8,181 bases of DNA, from assembly GCA_013041835.1 (NCBI GenBank), contig JABDRH010000279.1, positions 1 to 8,181 of the forward strand, given 5' to 3'. The stretch's first letter is position 1. Each line of letters opens with the position of its first letter. This document shows positions 1 through 6,555 of this stretch, piece by piece. This stretch comes from Desulfatitalea sp. (GTDB lineage: Bacteria; Desulfobacterota; Desulfobacteria; Desulfobacterales; Desulfosarcinaceae). Made by a program: the position numbers and the translations under genes. Below the pieces are notes generated by a model, which searched no databases, was not told where the DNA came from, and saw nothing but the letters and a program-made list of their open reading frames with translations.

Positions 1-766
1 CGGTGGGCGACAGGCTCACATCGGCCTGGCAAGCATCCTGCCAGGCCACCTCGGTGGTGTGGGAAGGGGTGACCATCGCCTCGATGGGCAGACCGGCGGC
101 GACGCGCACTTGAATATCAAAGGTTTCCGCGGGCGGTTGACCGGCCGAAAGATAGGGATTCTTGAGCCATTGATGACGGGCGGGCCCGCCGGCTTCGGGA
201 ACTTCGGCGTAGCGCGGCCCCACCACCGTGGGATAGACGAATTCATACACGCCGTCGGTGGGCACCAGCAGCTCGGTATATTCCAGTTCGATGCGCACCG
301 GGTCGCCGGGCATGATATTGGCGACCTGCATCGTGAACACATTGGCCCGTTCCTCGGTGAGCAAAGCGGCGCTTTTGCCGGCTTGCTTGGCCCGGCCGAA
401 CGTGCCTTCCGCCTTTTGGCGTTCTTGAATACGCGCCACCACCACCTGTTCGCCGATCTGCATGCGCATGCCGTGAACGGCGGCGCGGGTGGAGGCCGGA
501 AACACATACCGGGCGTGAATCGGCCGGGTGCCGTCATTTTTGTACTGCTGGACCACCTTGATCCGGGCGATGACCGCATTGAGGGTCACCGTCACGCGCG
601 TTGACGATAAGGGCAGCAGATCCACGCCCTGTTCCCCCCCTTCGATGAAAAAATATGGGGACAGGGTTTTTTCCGCCGGCAAGGCCCAAAGCGAAGGCGC
701 GGTAAAGGTCATGACCATGCAAGCGACGAAGTGCCAAAAGCATCGAACGGATTTAAAAGGTGCCAT
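1..766 (-). CDS. VIT-domain exported protein, N-terminal part (cut by window edge)
   Basis: The reading frame opens at ATG 766 and stays open to base 1 (255 residues), so the C-terminus lies outside the window. An AAGGAG Shine-Dalgarno (780-775) sits 8 bases before the ATG and fixes the start. Residues 1-31 form a signal peptide: basic start, hydrophobic core around residues 9-24, likely cleavage near SLWA/LPA. Residues ~45-170 match the vault/inter-alpha-trypsin (VIT) domain: QQYKND, then YVFPAS, then AAVHGMRMQIGE, then GKSAALLTEERANVFTMQVA, then NIMPGDPVRIELEY. The pattern resembles proteobacterial sortase-target VIT proteins (TIGR03788-like), in which VIT is followed by a von Willebrand A domain and a C-terminal sorting signal. 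Those parts, and any partner sortase, would lie beyond the left edge and are not seen. It is transcribed divergently from the small cysteine-rich gene. Exported VIT protein is well supported; sortase substrate is inference. Confidence 0.85.
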   Translation of the reverse strand, partial: MAPFKSVRCFWHFVACMVMTFTAPSLWALPAEKTLSPYFFIEGGEQGVDLLPLSSTRVTVTLNAVIARIKVVQQYKNDGTRPIHARYVFPASTRAAVHGMRMQIGEQVVVARIQERQKAEGTFGRAKQAGKSAALLTEERANVFTMQVANIMPGDPVRIELEYTELLVPTDGVYEFVYPTVVGPRYAEVPEAGGPARHQWLKNPYLSAGQPPAETFDIQVRVAAGLPIEAMVTPSHTTEVAWQDACQADVSLSPT

Positions 767-774
767 GGAACTTT

Positions 775-787
775 CTCCTTTCAAAGG
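775..787 (-). promoter_or_regulatory. Ribosome binding site of the VIT gene, inside a short palindrome
   Basis: On the minus strand AAGGAG (780-775) lies 8 bases before ATG 766. It overlaps a perfect short inverted repeat, CCTTT-C-AAAGG (777-787). The one-base centre makes a hairpin unlikely, but the repeat could be a protein site. The RBS is clear; any regulatory role of the palindrome is a guess. Confidence 0.6.
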
Positions 788-798
788 TAGGGGGGTAA

Positions 799-817
799 AA
801 GACCGCATTCCGGTCTT
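799..817 (-). promoter_or_regulatory. Hairpin in the presumed 5' leader of the VIT gene
   Basis: A perfect 7-base-pair stem, AAGACCG/CGGTCTT, has a 5-base loop and lies 33-51 bases before the VIT start codon. On the minus strand it is followed by only a short T stretch and then a C-run, so it is a poor terminator. It could be an mRNA-stabilising or regulatory stem. The function is unknown. Confidence 0.3.
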
Positions 818-1014
818 GATGCCCCACTTATGGCACCTGTGGATGAACGGCGTATGAATCCTATGTGAAAACCATACGAAATATTGGCGAAATATAAGGC
901 CGGTATTTGCCATCTGTTTGGCGGACTCCGACAATTCTCGTGACGCCCACAGTATGTTGTGGGTTAAAATTAAAAAGAAAGCTTGTTTGAAAGGCCCGGC
1001 TGTGATATCGCACC

Positions 1015-1054
1015 GGTTAAAGTAACCTTTATATCCATCCCAATTTTGTATAAT
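1015..1054 (+). promoter_or_regulatory. Candidate promoter of the cysteine-rich gene with upstream inverted repeat
   Basis: A perfect TATAAT at 1049-1054 is preceded by TTG but has no good TTGACA-like -35 box at 16-18 bases. The inverted repeat GGTTA-aag-TAACC (1015-1027) sits where a -35 box or activator site would be, which fits an activator-dependent promoter. The implied leader before ATG 1199 is about 140 bases. The -10 is visible; the promoter assignment is inference. Confidence 0.35.
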
Positions 1055-1198
1055 TCGTGATTATGAACACTTTTTTTATCTGAATTATGCCCTTGTCCAA
1101 TATCATTGAGAATTGCGAAAGGAGTTTGCATTATTTGAGGTATCAGGGAGGCAAAGTTTGGAAGATGAAGGCTAAAAAATGTTAGGAGAAATGAGACT

Positions 1199-1699
1199 AT
1201 GAAATCGTTATTCAAACTGTTGGCAATCGTTTTTGCTGTCGCATTGTTTGCGGGTAACGCGATGGCCGAGGAAGACCAAACCGTATTCGAATGCCTGCAG
1301 GCCTATGGCGTTGACCAGGATTCAGACCACAAGGCGATGGTCGAAGGCATAAAGGCTTGCGGCGGCTTGTCTACGTTTAACTTCCTGCAAATGGGTAGAA
1401 TGATCACCTTGTTGCAGAAGGAAACGCTTGACACAATCATCTATGAGCAAAACCAGATGAAAGAATGCATGCAGGACCAAGGGTTTTCCAGCCTGAAAGA
1501 TCTTCTTTTCAGCAAGGGAGAGGCTGAACAAGCAATGGCTGAATGCCGGAGTGTCATTTGCCCGGAATTCAAGGCAGCACACAACGCTGATATCGCTTCA
1601 CTGATGCAGTGCCTGGCAGTTTCGCAAGGACAAACGACGCTTACCGATGCCATGCGGGTAGCCAATGCCTGTATTAAAGAAGCAAACGCCCAAGATTAA
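1199..1699 (+). CDS. Small exported cysteine-rich helical protein, unknown family
   Basis: The product has 166 residues. ATG 1199 is preceded by AGGAG (1184-1188) with 10 bases spacing. A clear Sec signal peptide (KSLFKLL, then a hydrophobic core) ends in NAMA, with cleavage predicted after A23, so the mature protein (~143 residues) is periplasmic or secreted. It has no later membrane segment. The mature part is predicted mainly helical, slightly acidic, and has seven cysteines (32, 54, 90, 116, 121, 138, 158). Six of them fall into three similarly built segments: ECLQAYG...KAC (32-54), ECMQDQG...AEC (90-116) and QCLAVSQG...NAC (138-158). These look like degenerate repeats of a disulphide-tied helical hairpin; C121 is left over. 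I do not recognise a named family and assign no function. It appears to be a single-gene unit, with a terminator downstream (1794-1825) and a divergent upstream neighbour. Confidence 0.8.
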   Translation: MKSLFKLLAIVFAVALFAGNAMAEEDQTVFECLQAYGVDQDSDHKAMVEGIKACGGLSTFNFLQMGRMITLLQKETLDTIIYEQNQMKECMQDQGFSSLKDLLFSKGEAEQAMAECRSVICPEFKAAHNADIASLMQCLAVSQGQTTLTDAMRVANACIKEANAQD

Positions 1700-1793
1700 A
1701 TGGTAGGTCCATAGGCGTCAATCGCTAAAATTCCCTATTATTGCAGCACCCGAAAATTCTGAATCGTCGGACCTGCTTTGCCTCGTTTGATCG

Positions 1794-1825
1794 GCCCCCG
1801 CAGAGTCATTTTGCGGGGGCTTTTT
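1794..1825 (+). terminator. Intrinsic terminator after the cysteine-rich gene
   Basis: A perfect 9-base-pair stem, GCCCCCGCA (1794-1802) with TGCGGGGGC (1812-1820), has a 9-base loop and is followed by TTTTT. It lies 94 bases after the stop codon at 1699 and separates that gene from the cyclase. Confidence 0.88.
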
Positions 1826-1850
1826 ATATGCCCCCCGCTCATGTTCCCCC

Positions 1851-1877
1851 TTGATTAAGCCGATGTATATCTAAATT
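1851..1877 (+). promoter_or_regulatory. Weak candidate promoter of the cyclase gene
   Basis: TTGATT (1851-1856) and TAAATT (1872-1877) resemble -35 and -10 boxes but are only 15 bases apart. This AT-rich stretch is the only space between the upstream terminator and the cyclase start, so a promoter is expected here. The exact boxes are uncertain. Confidence 0.25.
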
Positions 1878-1898
1878 AATCTGTTTTAGGCGGAATAT

Positions 1899-4472
1899 GT
1901 GTTGATGAAACCGTTTTATGCTTGGCTCCATCGCTGGTTGCTCAAAAACAGGTCGCTGTACGGCAAGCTCAATCTGGTCTTCTTTTTTTTCTTTTTTGTG
2001 CCCACGGCAGGCCTGGTCTATTTCGGGATCACCTATGACCTGCTGGGCGATCGCAATCTGCCGATTTTCTTTGCGGCCCTGCTGGGCTTTTCTTTTCTAG
2101 GTCTGAACCTGCTGCGCAAGCTCTTTGACGATATTTCACAATTTTCCAAAAAGATTTCCCGGAAAGCGCAAGCCTTGTCCCTTGACGGCAGCGCGGCCCG
2201 GGAGGACGGGGATGAATTGCATCGCCTGGTTTCGGCCTTCGGCGCCGTCGATTCTCATCTGGCACGGAGTCTTGCGGCGCTGCAACACAAAATCCATCAC
2301 ATTTCCATATTGAAAGAGCTTTCGGATTTTTGCCATATCACCGCGGATCCGCTAGAAATTCTTCAGGTTTTGCTGGAACGTGCTCTGGAAGTAACCCAGT
2401 CGGACGTGGGCTCGATCCTGCTGATCGATGGCATCGCGCGAAAAAGATTCACCGTGGCCGCAGCCATCGGGTTGGATGCATGGGTGAAGCCCAATGGGCA
2501 TGTGGATTTCGAGAGCAGCATCGCCAAGTATGCCGTATTGAACAAAAGCGCCCTGATTGTGGATGATATCGAGCGCGACCCGCGCTTTGGCCGTTCCAAC
2601 CGTGAGCATTACGGCGCAAAGGCATTCATCTGTCTCCCCATTAAGGCCAGCCGTGACATCATCGGCGTGCTCAGCATCTCACGCAAGTCGATGGACGCTG
2701 CGTATGATCCCGAACTGGTCCAGGTGCTCGAGCCTTTGGTCGCCGTTGCGGCCTTTGCCCATGAAAACCTCCAACTCTGCGCGCAGCGCAGACGTGACGA
2801 AAGATACTGCCATGCCTTCACCGCCATATTGGCCCTGCTGCAGTCGAGTCTGCACGGCGGCGAATTGCTGCGGGCTTGTTTGAATGAAGTGCACGCGGTT
2901 GTCGCCTTTAATGCGGCATTGATTCTTTGTCGGGAGAGAAACCGGCCGGACACAATCATGGTGCACGAAATGTTGGCCAAGGCACCGGCGCTCATTGCAG
3001 TGGGCGACCATTTTGTCGTCACCGAGGGCACCATGATCGATCGCATCCTGCGGCGCAAATCCCCGGCCATCCATACGGATACGGATCAAATGGCCGAAGA
3101 GCACCGCATGGAGATCATGGGCGATGAGCAGACGCACACGGTGTGGTTGGTGCCGCTAAAAAAGGATGACGGCGGCAACGACGTGCTGGCGGTGGTTTTC
3201 GATGGCGCCGTGGCGCCAGGGCAGGATTTTGTTTTTCTGGAATGGGCGGCAAGTTGCCTGGCTTCGGCCTTGGAGCGCAATCGCCTGCATGACGCGGTTG
3301 CCAAGCGCAATCAGGAACTTGATTCCATTAAGCAAATCGGCGGCATCCTGGCTTCGTCCACCTTTGATGTCCAACAAGTGCTCAAATCAACGATGGATAT
3401 GATCCGGGTCATTATGAACGTGGAAGCCGGCGTGCTCTACCTGGTCAAGGCGGACGTCCTGGAATTCGCCGTGGGGTTCGACAGTGATGCGCAGCGGCCT
3501 AAACCGAACCAGTTGAAGATGGGGCAGGGCATCCCGGGGCATGTGGCGGCGCGCGGCGAATCCATGTTGGTCAATTTGAGTCATGCCACCAAGCTGCTCT
3601 ATCCCCGGATCGATATGTCTCAGTCGCTTACCTTTCGCTCAACGCTGTGCGTCCCCATGATCTCCCAGGGCAGGGTGATCGGTGTGATCCAGGTGATCAA
3701 TAAGAATGAGAGCGATTTCGGGGCCAATGACGAGGATTTGCTTCAATCCATCGCCTCTTCGGTGAGCATTGCCGTGGAGAACGCCCACCTTTATCAAGAG
3801 ACGCTTTCCATGGCCGAGACCGAAAGGGGCATCCGCAGCATGTTCCAGAAATTTGTGCCCAAAGAAGTGTTGGAGAACATCCTGCTCGGTTCACAGACCG
3901 GCGCGACCCTGACCGAAGAGCTTAAAACGCTGACCCTGCTCAATATCGACCTGAGGGGCTTCTCCAAATTGTCCATAACCCTCGGTCCCCAAAAAACCGT
4001 TGCCCTGCTCAATGCCTTCTTCTCCCTGATGGGCGGCATTGTTTTCAAATACGGCGGCATCGTGGACAAGTACCTGGGCGACGGATTCCTGGCCCTGTTC
4101 GGCGCACCCATTTCCAGCACGGCTGACGCGGACAATGCCCTTAAGGCGGCCCTGGAGATGCAGACCGCCCTGGAAACCATCAACAACGGCCTGGCCGGCG
4201 AGATGTGCGTCACCCTGGAAATCGGTATCAGCGTGCACACCGGCGAAGTGGTGGTGGGCAATATCGGTTTTGACATGAAAATGGACTATACGGTCATCGG
4301 CGATGCCGTAAACGCCGTGTTCCGCCTCCAGGACCTGGTGCGCCCTTTTCCCAACAGCATTTTCTTCTCGGCCAATACCCTTCGGGCCACCCGCATGAAG
4401 CTAAGCCACATCCAACTGGATGAACGGTTGGGAGATGTGGCGCTTTATGAACTGCTCGGCAAATCCCACTAG
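1899..4472 (+). CDS. Membrane-anchored class III adenylate cyclase with three GAF-like domains
   Basis: This 857-residue protein should convert ATP to cAMP. Residues ~24-42 and 54-72 are two membrane helices joined by a very short loop, so there is an anchor but no periplasmic sensor. A HAMP-like/coiled linker (~73-140) follows. GAF1 spans ~145-290 (GSILLIDG, CLPIKAS, IGVLSISRKS), a weaker GAF-like domain ~305-460, and GAF3 ~475-630 (GIPGHVA, CVPMISQGRVIGVIQVINK). The cyclase domain is ~650-855. Catalytic residues are complete: metal-binding D684 (NIDLRGFS) and D728 (KYLGDG), adenine-selecting K724 and T798 (MDYTVIGD), and transition-state N805 and R809. The Lys/Thr pair is typical of class IIIb adenylyl cyclases. 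The start is ambiguous: GTG 1899, TTG 1902 and ATG 1905 are in frame, and AGGCGGA (1888-1894) lies 4 bases before GTG and 10 before ATG. The gene is bounded by terminators and converges with the GNAT-cNMP-methyltransferase gene. The GAF ligands are unknown. Confidence 0.94.
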   Translation: MLMKPFYAWLHRWLLKNRSLYGKLNLVFFFFFFVPTAGLVYFGITYDLLGDRNLPIFFAALLGFSFLGLNLLRKLFDDISQFSKKISRKAQALSLDGSAAREDGDELHRLVSAFGAVDSHLARSLAALQHKIHHISILKELSDFCHITADPLEILQVLLERALEVTQSDVGSILLIDGIARKRFTVAAAIGLDAWVKPNGHVDFESSIAKYAVLNKSALIVDDIERDPRFGRSNREHYGAKAFICLPIKASRDIIGVLSISRKSMDAAYDPELVQVLEPLVAVAAFAHENLQLCAQRRRDERYCHAFTAILALLQSSLHGGELLRACLNEVHAVVAFNAALILCRERNRPDTIMVHEMLAKAPALIAVGDHFVVTEGTMIDRILRRKSPAIHTDTDQMAEEHRMEIMGDEQTHTVWLVPLKKDDGGNDVLAVVFDGAVAPGQDFVFLEWAASCLASALERNRLHDAVAKRNQELDSIKQIGGILASSTFDVQQVLKSTMDMIRVIMNVEAGVLYLVKADVLEFAVGFDSDAQRPKPNQLKMGQGIPGHVAARGESMLVNLSHATKLLYPRIDMSQSLTFRSTLCVPMISQGRVIGVIQVINKNESDFGANDEDLLQSIASSVSIAVENAHLYQETLSMAETERGIRSMFQKFVPKEVLENILLGSQTGATLTEELKTLTLLNIDLRGFSKLSITLGPQKTVALLNAFFSLMGGIVFKYGGIVDKYLGDGFLALFGAPISSTADADNALKAALEMQTALETINNGLAGEMCVTLEIGISVHTGEVVVGNIGFDMKMDYTVIGDAVNAVFRLQDLVRPFPNSIFFSANTLRATRMKLSHIQLDERLGDVALYELLGKSH

Positions 4473-4493
4473 TGTCCATCCACATCGTTGTCT

Positions 4494-4527
4494 ACCCCCA
4501 ATGATTGCAGCATTGGGGGTCTTTTTT
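4494..4527 (+). terminator. Intrinsic terminator after the cyclase gene
   Basis: A perfect 10-base-pair stem, ACCCCCAATG (4494-4503) with CATTGGGGGT (4511-4520), has a 7-base loop and is followed by CTTTTTT. It starts 22 bases after the cyclase stop. It also lies 17 bases beyond the stop of the convergent gene, but on the minus strand no T-run follows the stem, so it should work mainly in the plus direction. Confidence 0.88.
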
Positions 4528-4536
4528 GCGAGAGGC

Positions 4537-6555
4537 CTAAGGCACCACACCGTAGGCGGCAAAGACCGTGGTCATGGCGAAGGTCGTCGGCTTGCGGATA
4601 AGATCGTCCAGCTCGGAAAAAAAGGCCGCCGCTGTTTCGTCGTACAGGCCGGCGCGTTCGAGAATCTGGCGTTTGAAGCTGTATACAATAGAGAAAAAAG
4701 TTTCCCGCCCCAAGATTGGTGCACTTATTGGAATAAATTCCACGCCCGTGTCCTGGAGACCGATTTTGTGCATGTAACTGTTCAGTTTTCTTCCGACATG
4801 GCGGTCGCCTCCGGCGGCGACCTGGACCGCGGCGATGCGCTCTTCCATAATTTGAATTCCTGGCGGTTCCGGGTAGACAATGTTGGTGCGATCGTCGACA
4901 TCGAGAACCACGACGAGTCCCCCACTGCGGGTGACTCTTTGCATTTCGCCGAGGACTTCAAGGGGATTGGGAAGATGTTGGAAGAGAAAACGGGCGTAGC
5001 TGAAGTCCGAGGTGTTGCCCGCCAGGGGGATCCGGCTGCCGGTGCCCTTGAGAAAGCGGCAACGATCCGAGAAACCTTGGCTTTCGATGAGGGCTTTGGA
5101 TTTGGTCCGCAGCAAATCCTCGGGCTCCACACCGATAATTGTTGTTCCGGGCAGACGCCTGGCGACCAGCAAGCTGGTGACCCCCGGCCCGGAGCCGAGA
5201 TCCAAAAAAGTTGCGCCATCAACGAGCCCGATCCGGTTGAGCACATCGAACTCCATATCTTCTCCAACGGACGCCTGGGTGATCAAGCGTTTGAACTCTT
5301 CGCCTTGGTCACCAAGACGGTCGAAACGATAGGATTCGATCCGGCTTTCAATTTCATCCGCAACCGATAGTTGATAGGACAAGGGACGGCCGACCCTTAC
5401 CGAAGCAGAAACGGCGCCGGCATCCCCAGCGGAGGCATTGGCCAGATGCGCAAAGCGTGTGGCGATGAGTTTGAGCAAGTTTTTGGCAAGCCTAAGACCG
5501 AGGCCGGTATTTTCGCAACAAACCTTCTCGAGGAAATCATGCGGCAGTATGCATGCCGTCGACTGTTCCAGGGCGATGATGTCTGTTGTTTGCCGGCCTC
5601 CTCCGAGACTGCTGATCTCCCCGAACGGTTCCCCGGCAAGGATGATGTTGATGATCCTAACGGCGCCGTTTGCCATTACATTCACACCAAGACTTCCCGA
5701 AACCAATACGCCCATTAATCGATCGTTATCGCCGCGCCGGCATACATACTCACCCTTTGCAAAGCTGACTTCCGAAGCCCACCGGCTGATAATTTGCCAT
5801 TCTTCCTCGGAAAGCGTGTCGAACCATGCATCTTTACGTTCAGCCGTGTCATTGGGATCGGCGAACGTCAGCCGCGCCCAGAGATGACGGACATTGGTTT
5901 GGGAAAAAACCGGCATCCTGAAGGCGGGAAAATGATTGGTTAATTTTTTGGCCGTCGCTCCTCCGTCGTCGAGTTCCCTGGGGCACAGCCGGGAGAGCGG
6001 ACTCTTGATCGTTTCGAGATACGCCAGGTCCTGAAGGCAATTCACTATCGGAACACGGACACCCACATCGATTCGAAAATTCTCCATATAGGGTCGATAT
6101 CCCAGTTGGTAGTAGAAGGAAACCAGGGGCAGGGCACAATAAGAAATTGCAGCCAGGACGTCTTCATTCAGGCAGAAACGGTAAAGCGCGGAGATCAACA
6201 ACGAAGATACCGTTCTTCCACGGGCGATAGGGGCAACGGCGAAGTGCGAGCAATACCCAACCCGATTGTGACCGAACTGGGCAACCAATTCCAAAGGCTT
6301 CAAACACCTCTGAAGCCGTTCAGGCAGCGTGCTCGTTCCAAGAAAGTTGAATCTGACGCATCCCAATATGCACCCTGAAGGGTCAACGGCGATGAAATGC
6401 GTTGCCGTATCGTCAAGATCATCCTTTATCAGCCGATTGGCATGATCCATGCCCTCCATGGACCGGCTAAATTCTTCTGACCAGATTTCATACAAAAACC
6501 GGTAGATCTTGTTGCGATCAAGCATGCATTTGGGCTGCATAACGCGGACAGTCAT
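4537..6555 (-). CDS. Three-domain fusion: LuxI/FeeM-like GNAT acyltransferase, cyclic-nucleotide-binding domain, SAM methyltransferase
   Basis: This 672-residue cytosolic protein is numbered from ATG 6555. GNAT domain, ~1-190: R14, Y18, W25, an acidic DDLDD cluster (45-49) and R68 echo the substrate-side residues of LuxI/FeeM-type N-acyltransferases. CSHFAVAPIARGRTVSSLL is the acyl-CoA/ACP-binding region and FYYQLGYRPY the typical GNAT end motif. Cyclic-nucleotide-binding domain, ~243-370: beta-roll with GEPFGEISSL (308-317), including E313. R321 is followed by Q322, which occupies the usual Arg position in an ungapped alignment. Methyltransferase, ~395-600: SAM loop DLGSGPG (452-458), acidic E477, and the FLFQHLPNP and RVTRSGGLVVVLDVDD motifs of UbiE-like enzymes. 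A C-terminal helical part of about 70 residues follows. An in-frame GTG lies at 6567 (four residues longer), but no Shine-Dalgarno precedes it, whereas GGAG within those codons is well placed for ATG 6555. The product is unknown; acyl transfer and methylation controlled by a nucleotide is inference. Domain identities are strong. Confidence 0.92.
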   Translation of the reverse strand: MTVRVMQPKCMLDRNKIYRFLYEIWSEEFSRSMEGMDHANRLIKDDLDDTATHFIAVDPSGCILGCVRFNFLGTSTLPERLQRCLKPLELVAQFGHNRVGYCSHFAVAPIARGRTVSSLLISALYRFCLNEDVLAAISYCALPLVSFYYQLGYRPYMENFRIDVGVRVPIVNCLQDLAYLETIKSPLSRLCPRELDDGGATAKKLTNHFPAFRMPVFSQTNVRHLWARLTFADPNDTAERKDAWFDTLSEEEWQIISRWASEVSFAKGEYVCRRGDNDRLMGVLVSGSLGVNVMANGAVRIINIILAGEPFGEISSLGGGRQTTDIIALEQSTACILPHDFLEKVCCENTGLGLRLAKNLLKLIATRFAHLANASAGDAGAVSASVRVGRPLSYQLSVADEIESRIESYRFDRLGDQGEEFKRLITQASVGEDMEFDVLNRIGLVDGATFLDLGSGPGVTSLLVARRLPGTTIIGVEPEDLLRTKSKALIESQGFSDRCRFLKGTGSRIPLAGNTSDFSYARFLFQHLPNPLEVLGEMQRVTRSGGLVVVLDVDDRTNIVYPEPPGIQIMEERIAAVQVAAGGDRHVGRKLNSYMHKIGLQDTGVEFIPISAPILGRETFFSIVYSFKRQILERAGLYDETAAAFFSELDDLIRKPTTFAMTTVFAAYGVVP

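Larger units (their letters stand above)
767..1198. other. Divergent intergenic region (432 bases) with inverted repeats
   Basis: No convincing gene is present on either strand. The region should carry promoters for the VIT gene (minus) and the cysteine-rich gene (plus). Visible structures are: an AAGACCG/CGGTCTT hairpin with a 5-base loop (799-817); a CCCACA/TGTGGG repeat with a 6-base spacer (946-963), followed by AT-rich sequence; a GGTTA-aag-TAACC repeat (1015-1027) just upstream of a perfect TATAAT (1049-1054); and a T7 run (1071-1077). The AT content rises sharply between about 960 and 1190 compared with the flanking genes, as expected for a promoter region. Confidence 0.6.

Noticed and set aside
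16..604. Open frames on both strands (16-579 minus, 59-604 plus)
   Set aside because: Both overlap the VIT-domain frame in other registers. Their products are rich in Pro/Arg or His/Gly, with no domain pattern, whereas the third frame gives a signal peptide, a VIT domain and a strong RBS.
832..855. Sigma-54 promoter suggested by TGGCAC upstream of the VIT gene
   Set aside because: TGGCAC is on the plus strand, the wrong orientation for the VIT gene, and no GC-containing -12 element follows at the required spacing.
970..1215. Minus-strand frame of 81 codons in the intergenic region
   Set aside because: It would start at a TTG inside the cysteine-rich gene, has no Shine-Dalgarno, and covers the candidate promoter. 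It is hydrophobic only because the DNA is AT-rich.
1705..1774. AGGTCC/GGACCT inverted repeat after the cysteine-rich gene
   Set aside because: The arms are only 6 bases and about 58 bases apart, so chance is likely. The real terminator lies just downstream.
2609..3137. Two overlapping minus-strand frames of about 150 codons
   Set aside because: These are antisense shadows of the cyclase GAF region with no RBS and no motifs.
4420..5370. Long plus-strand open frame (316 codons)
   Set aside because: It is antisense to the methyltransferase and linker part of the fusion gene, whose motifs are unmistakable. It lacks an RBS and any recognisable motif, and it overlaps the end of the cyclase and the terminator.
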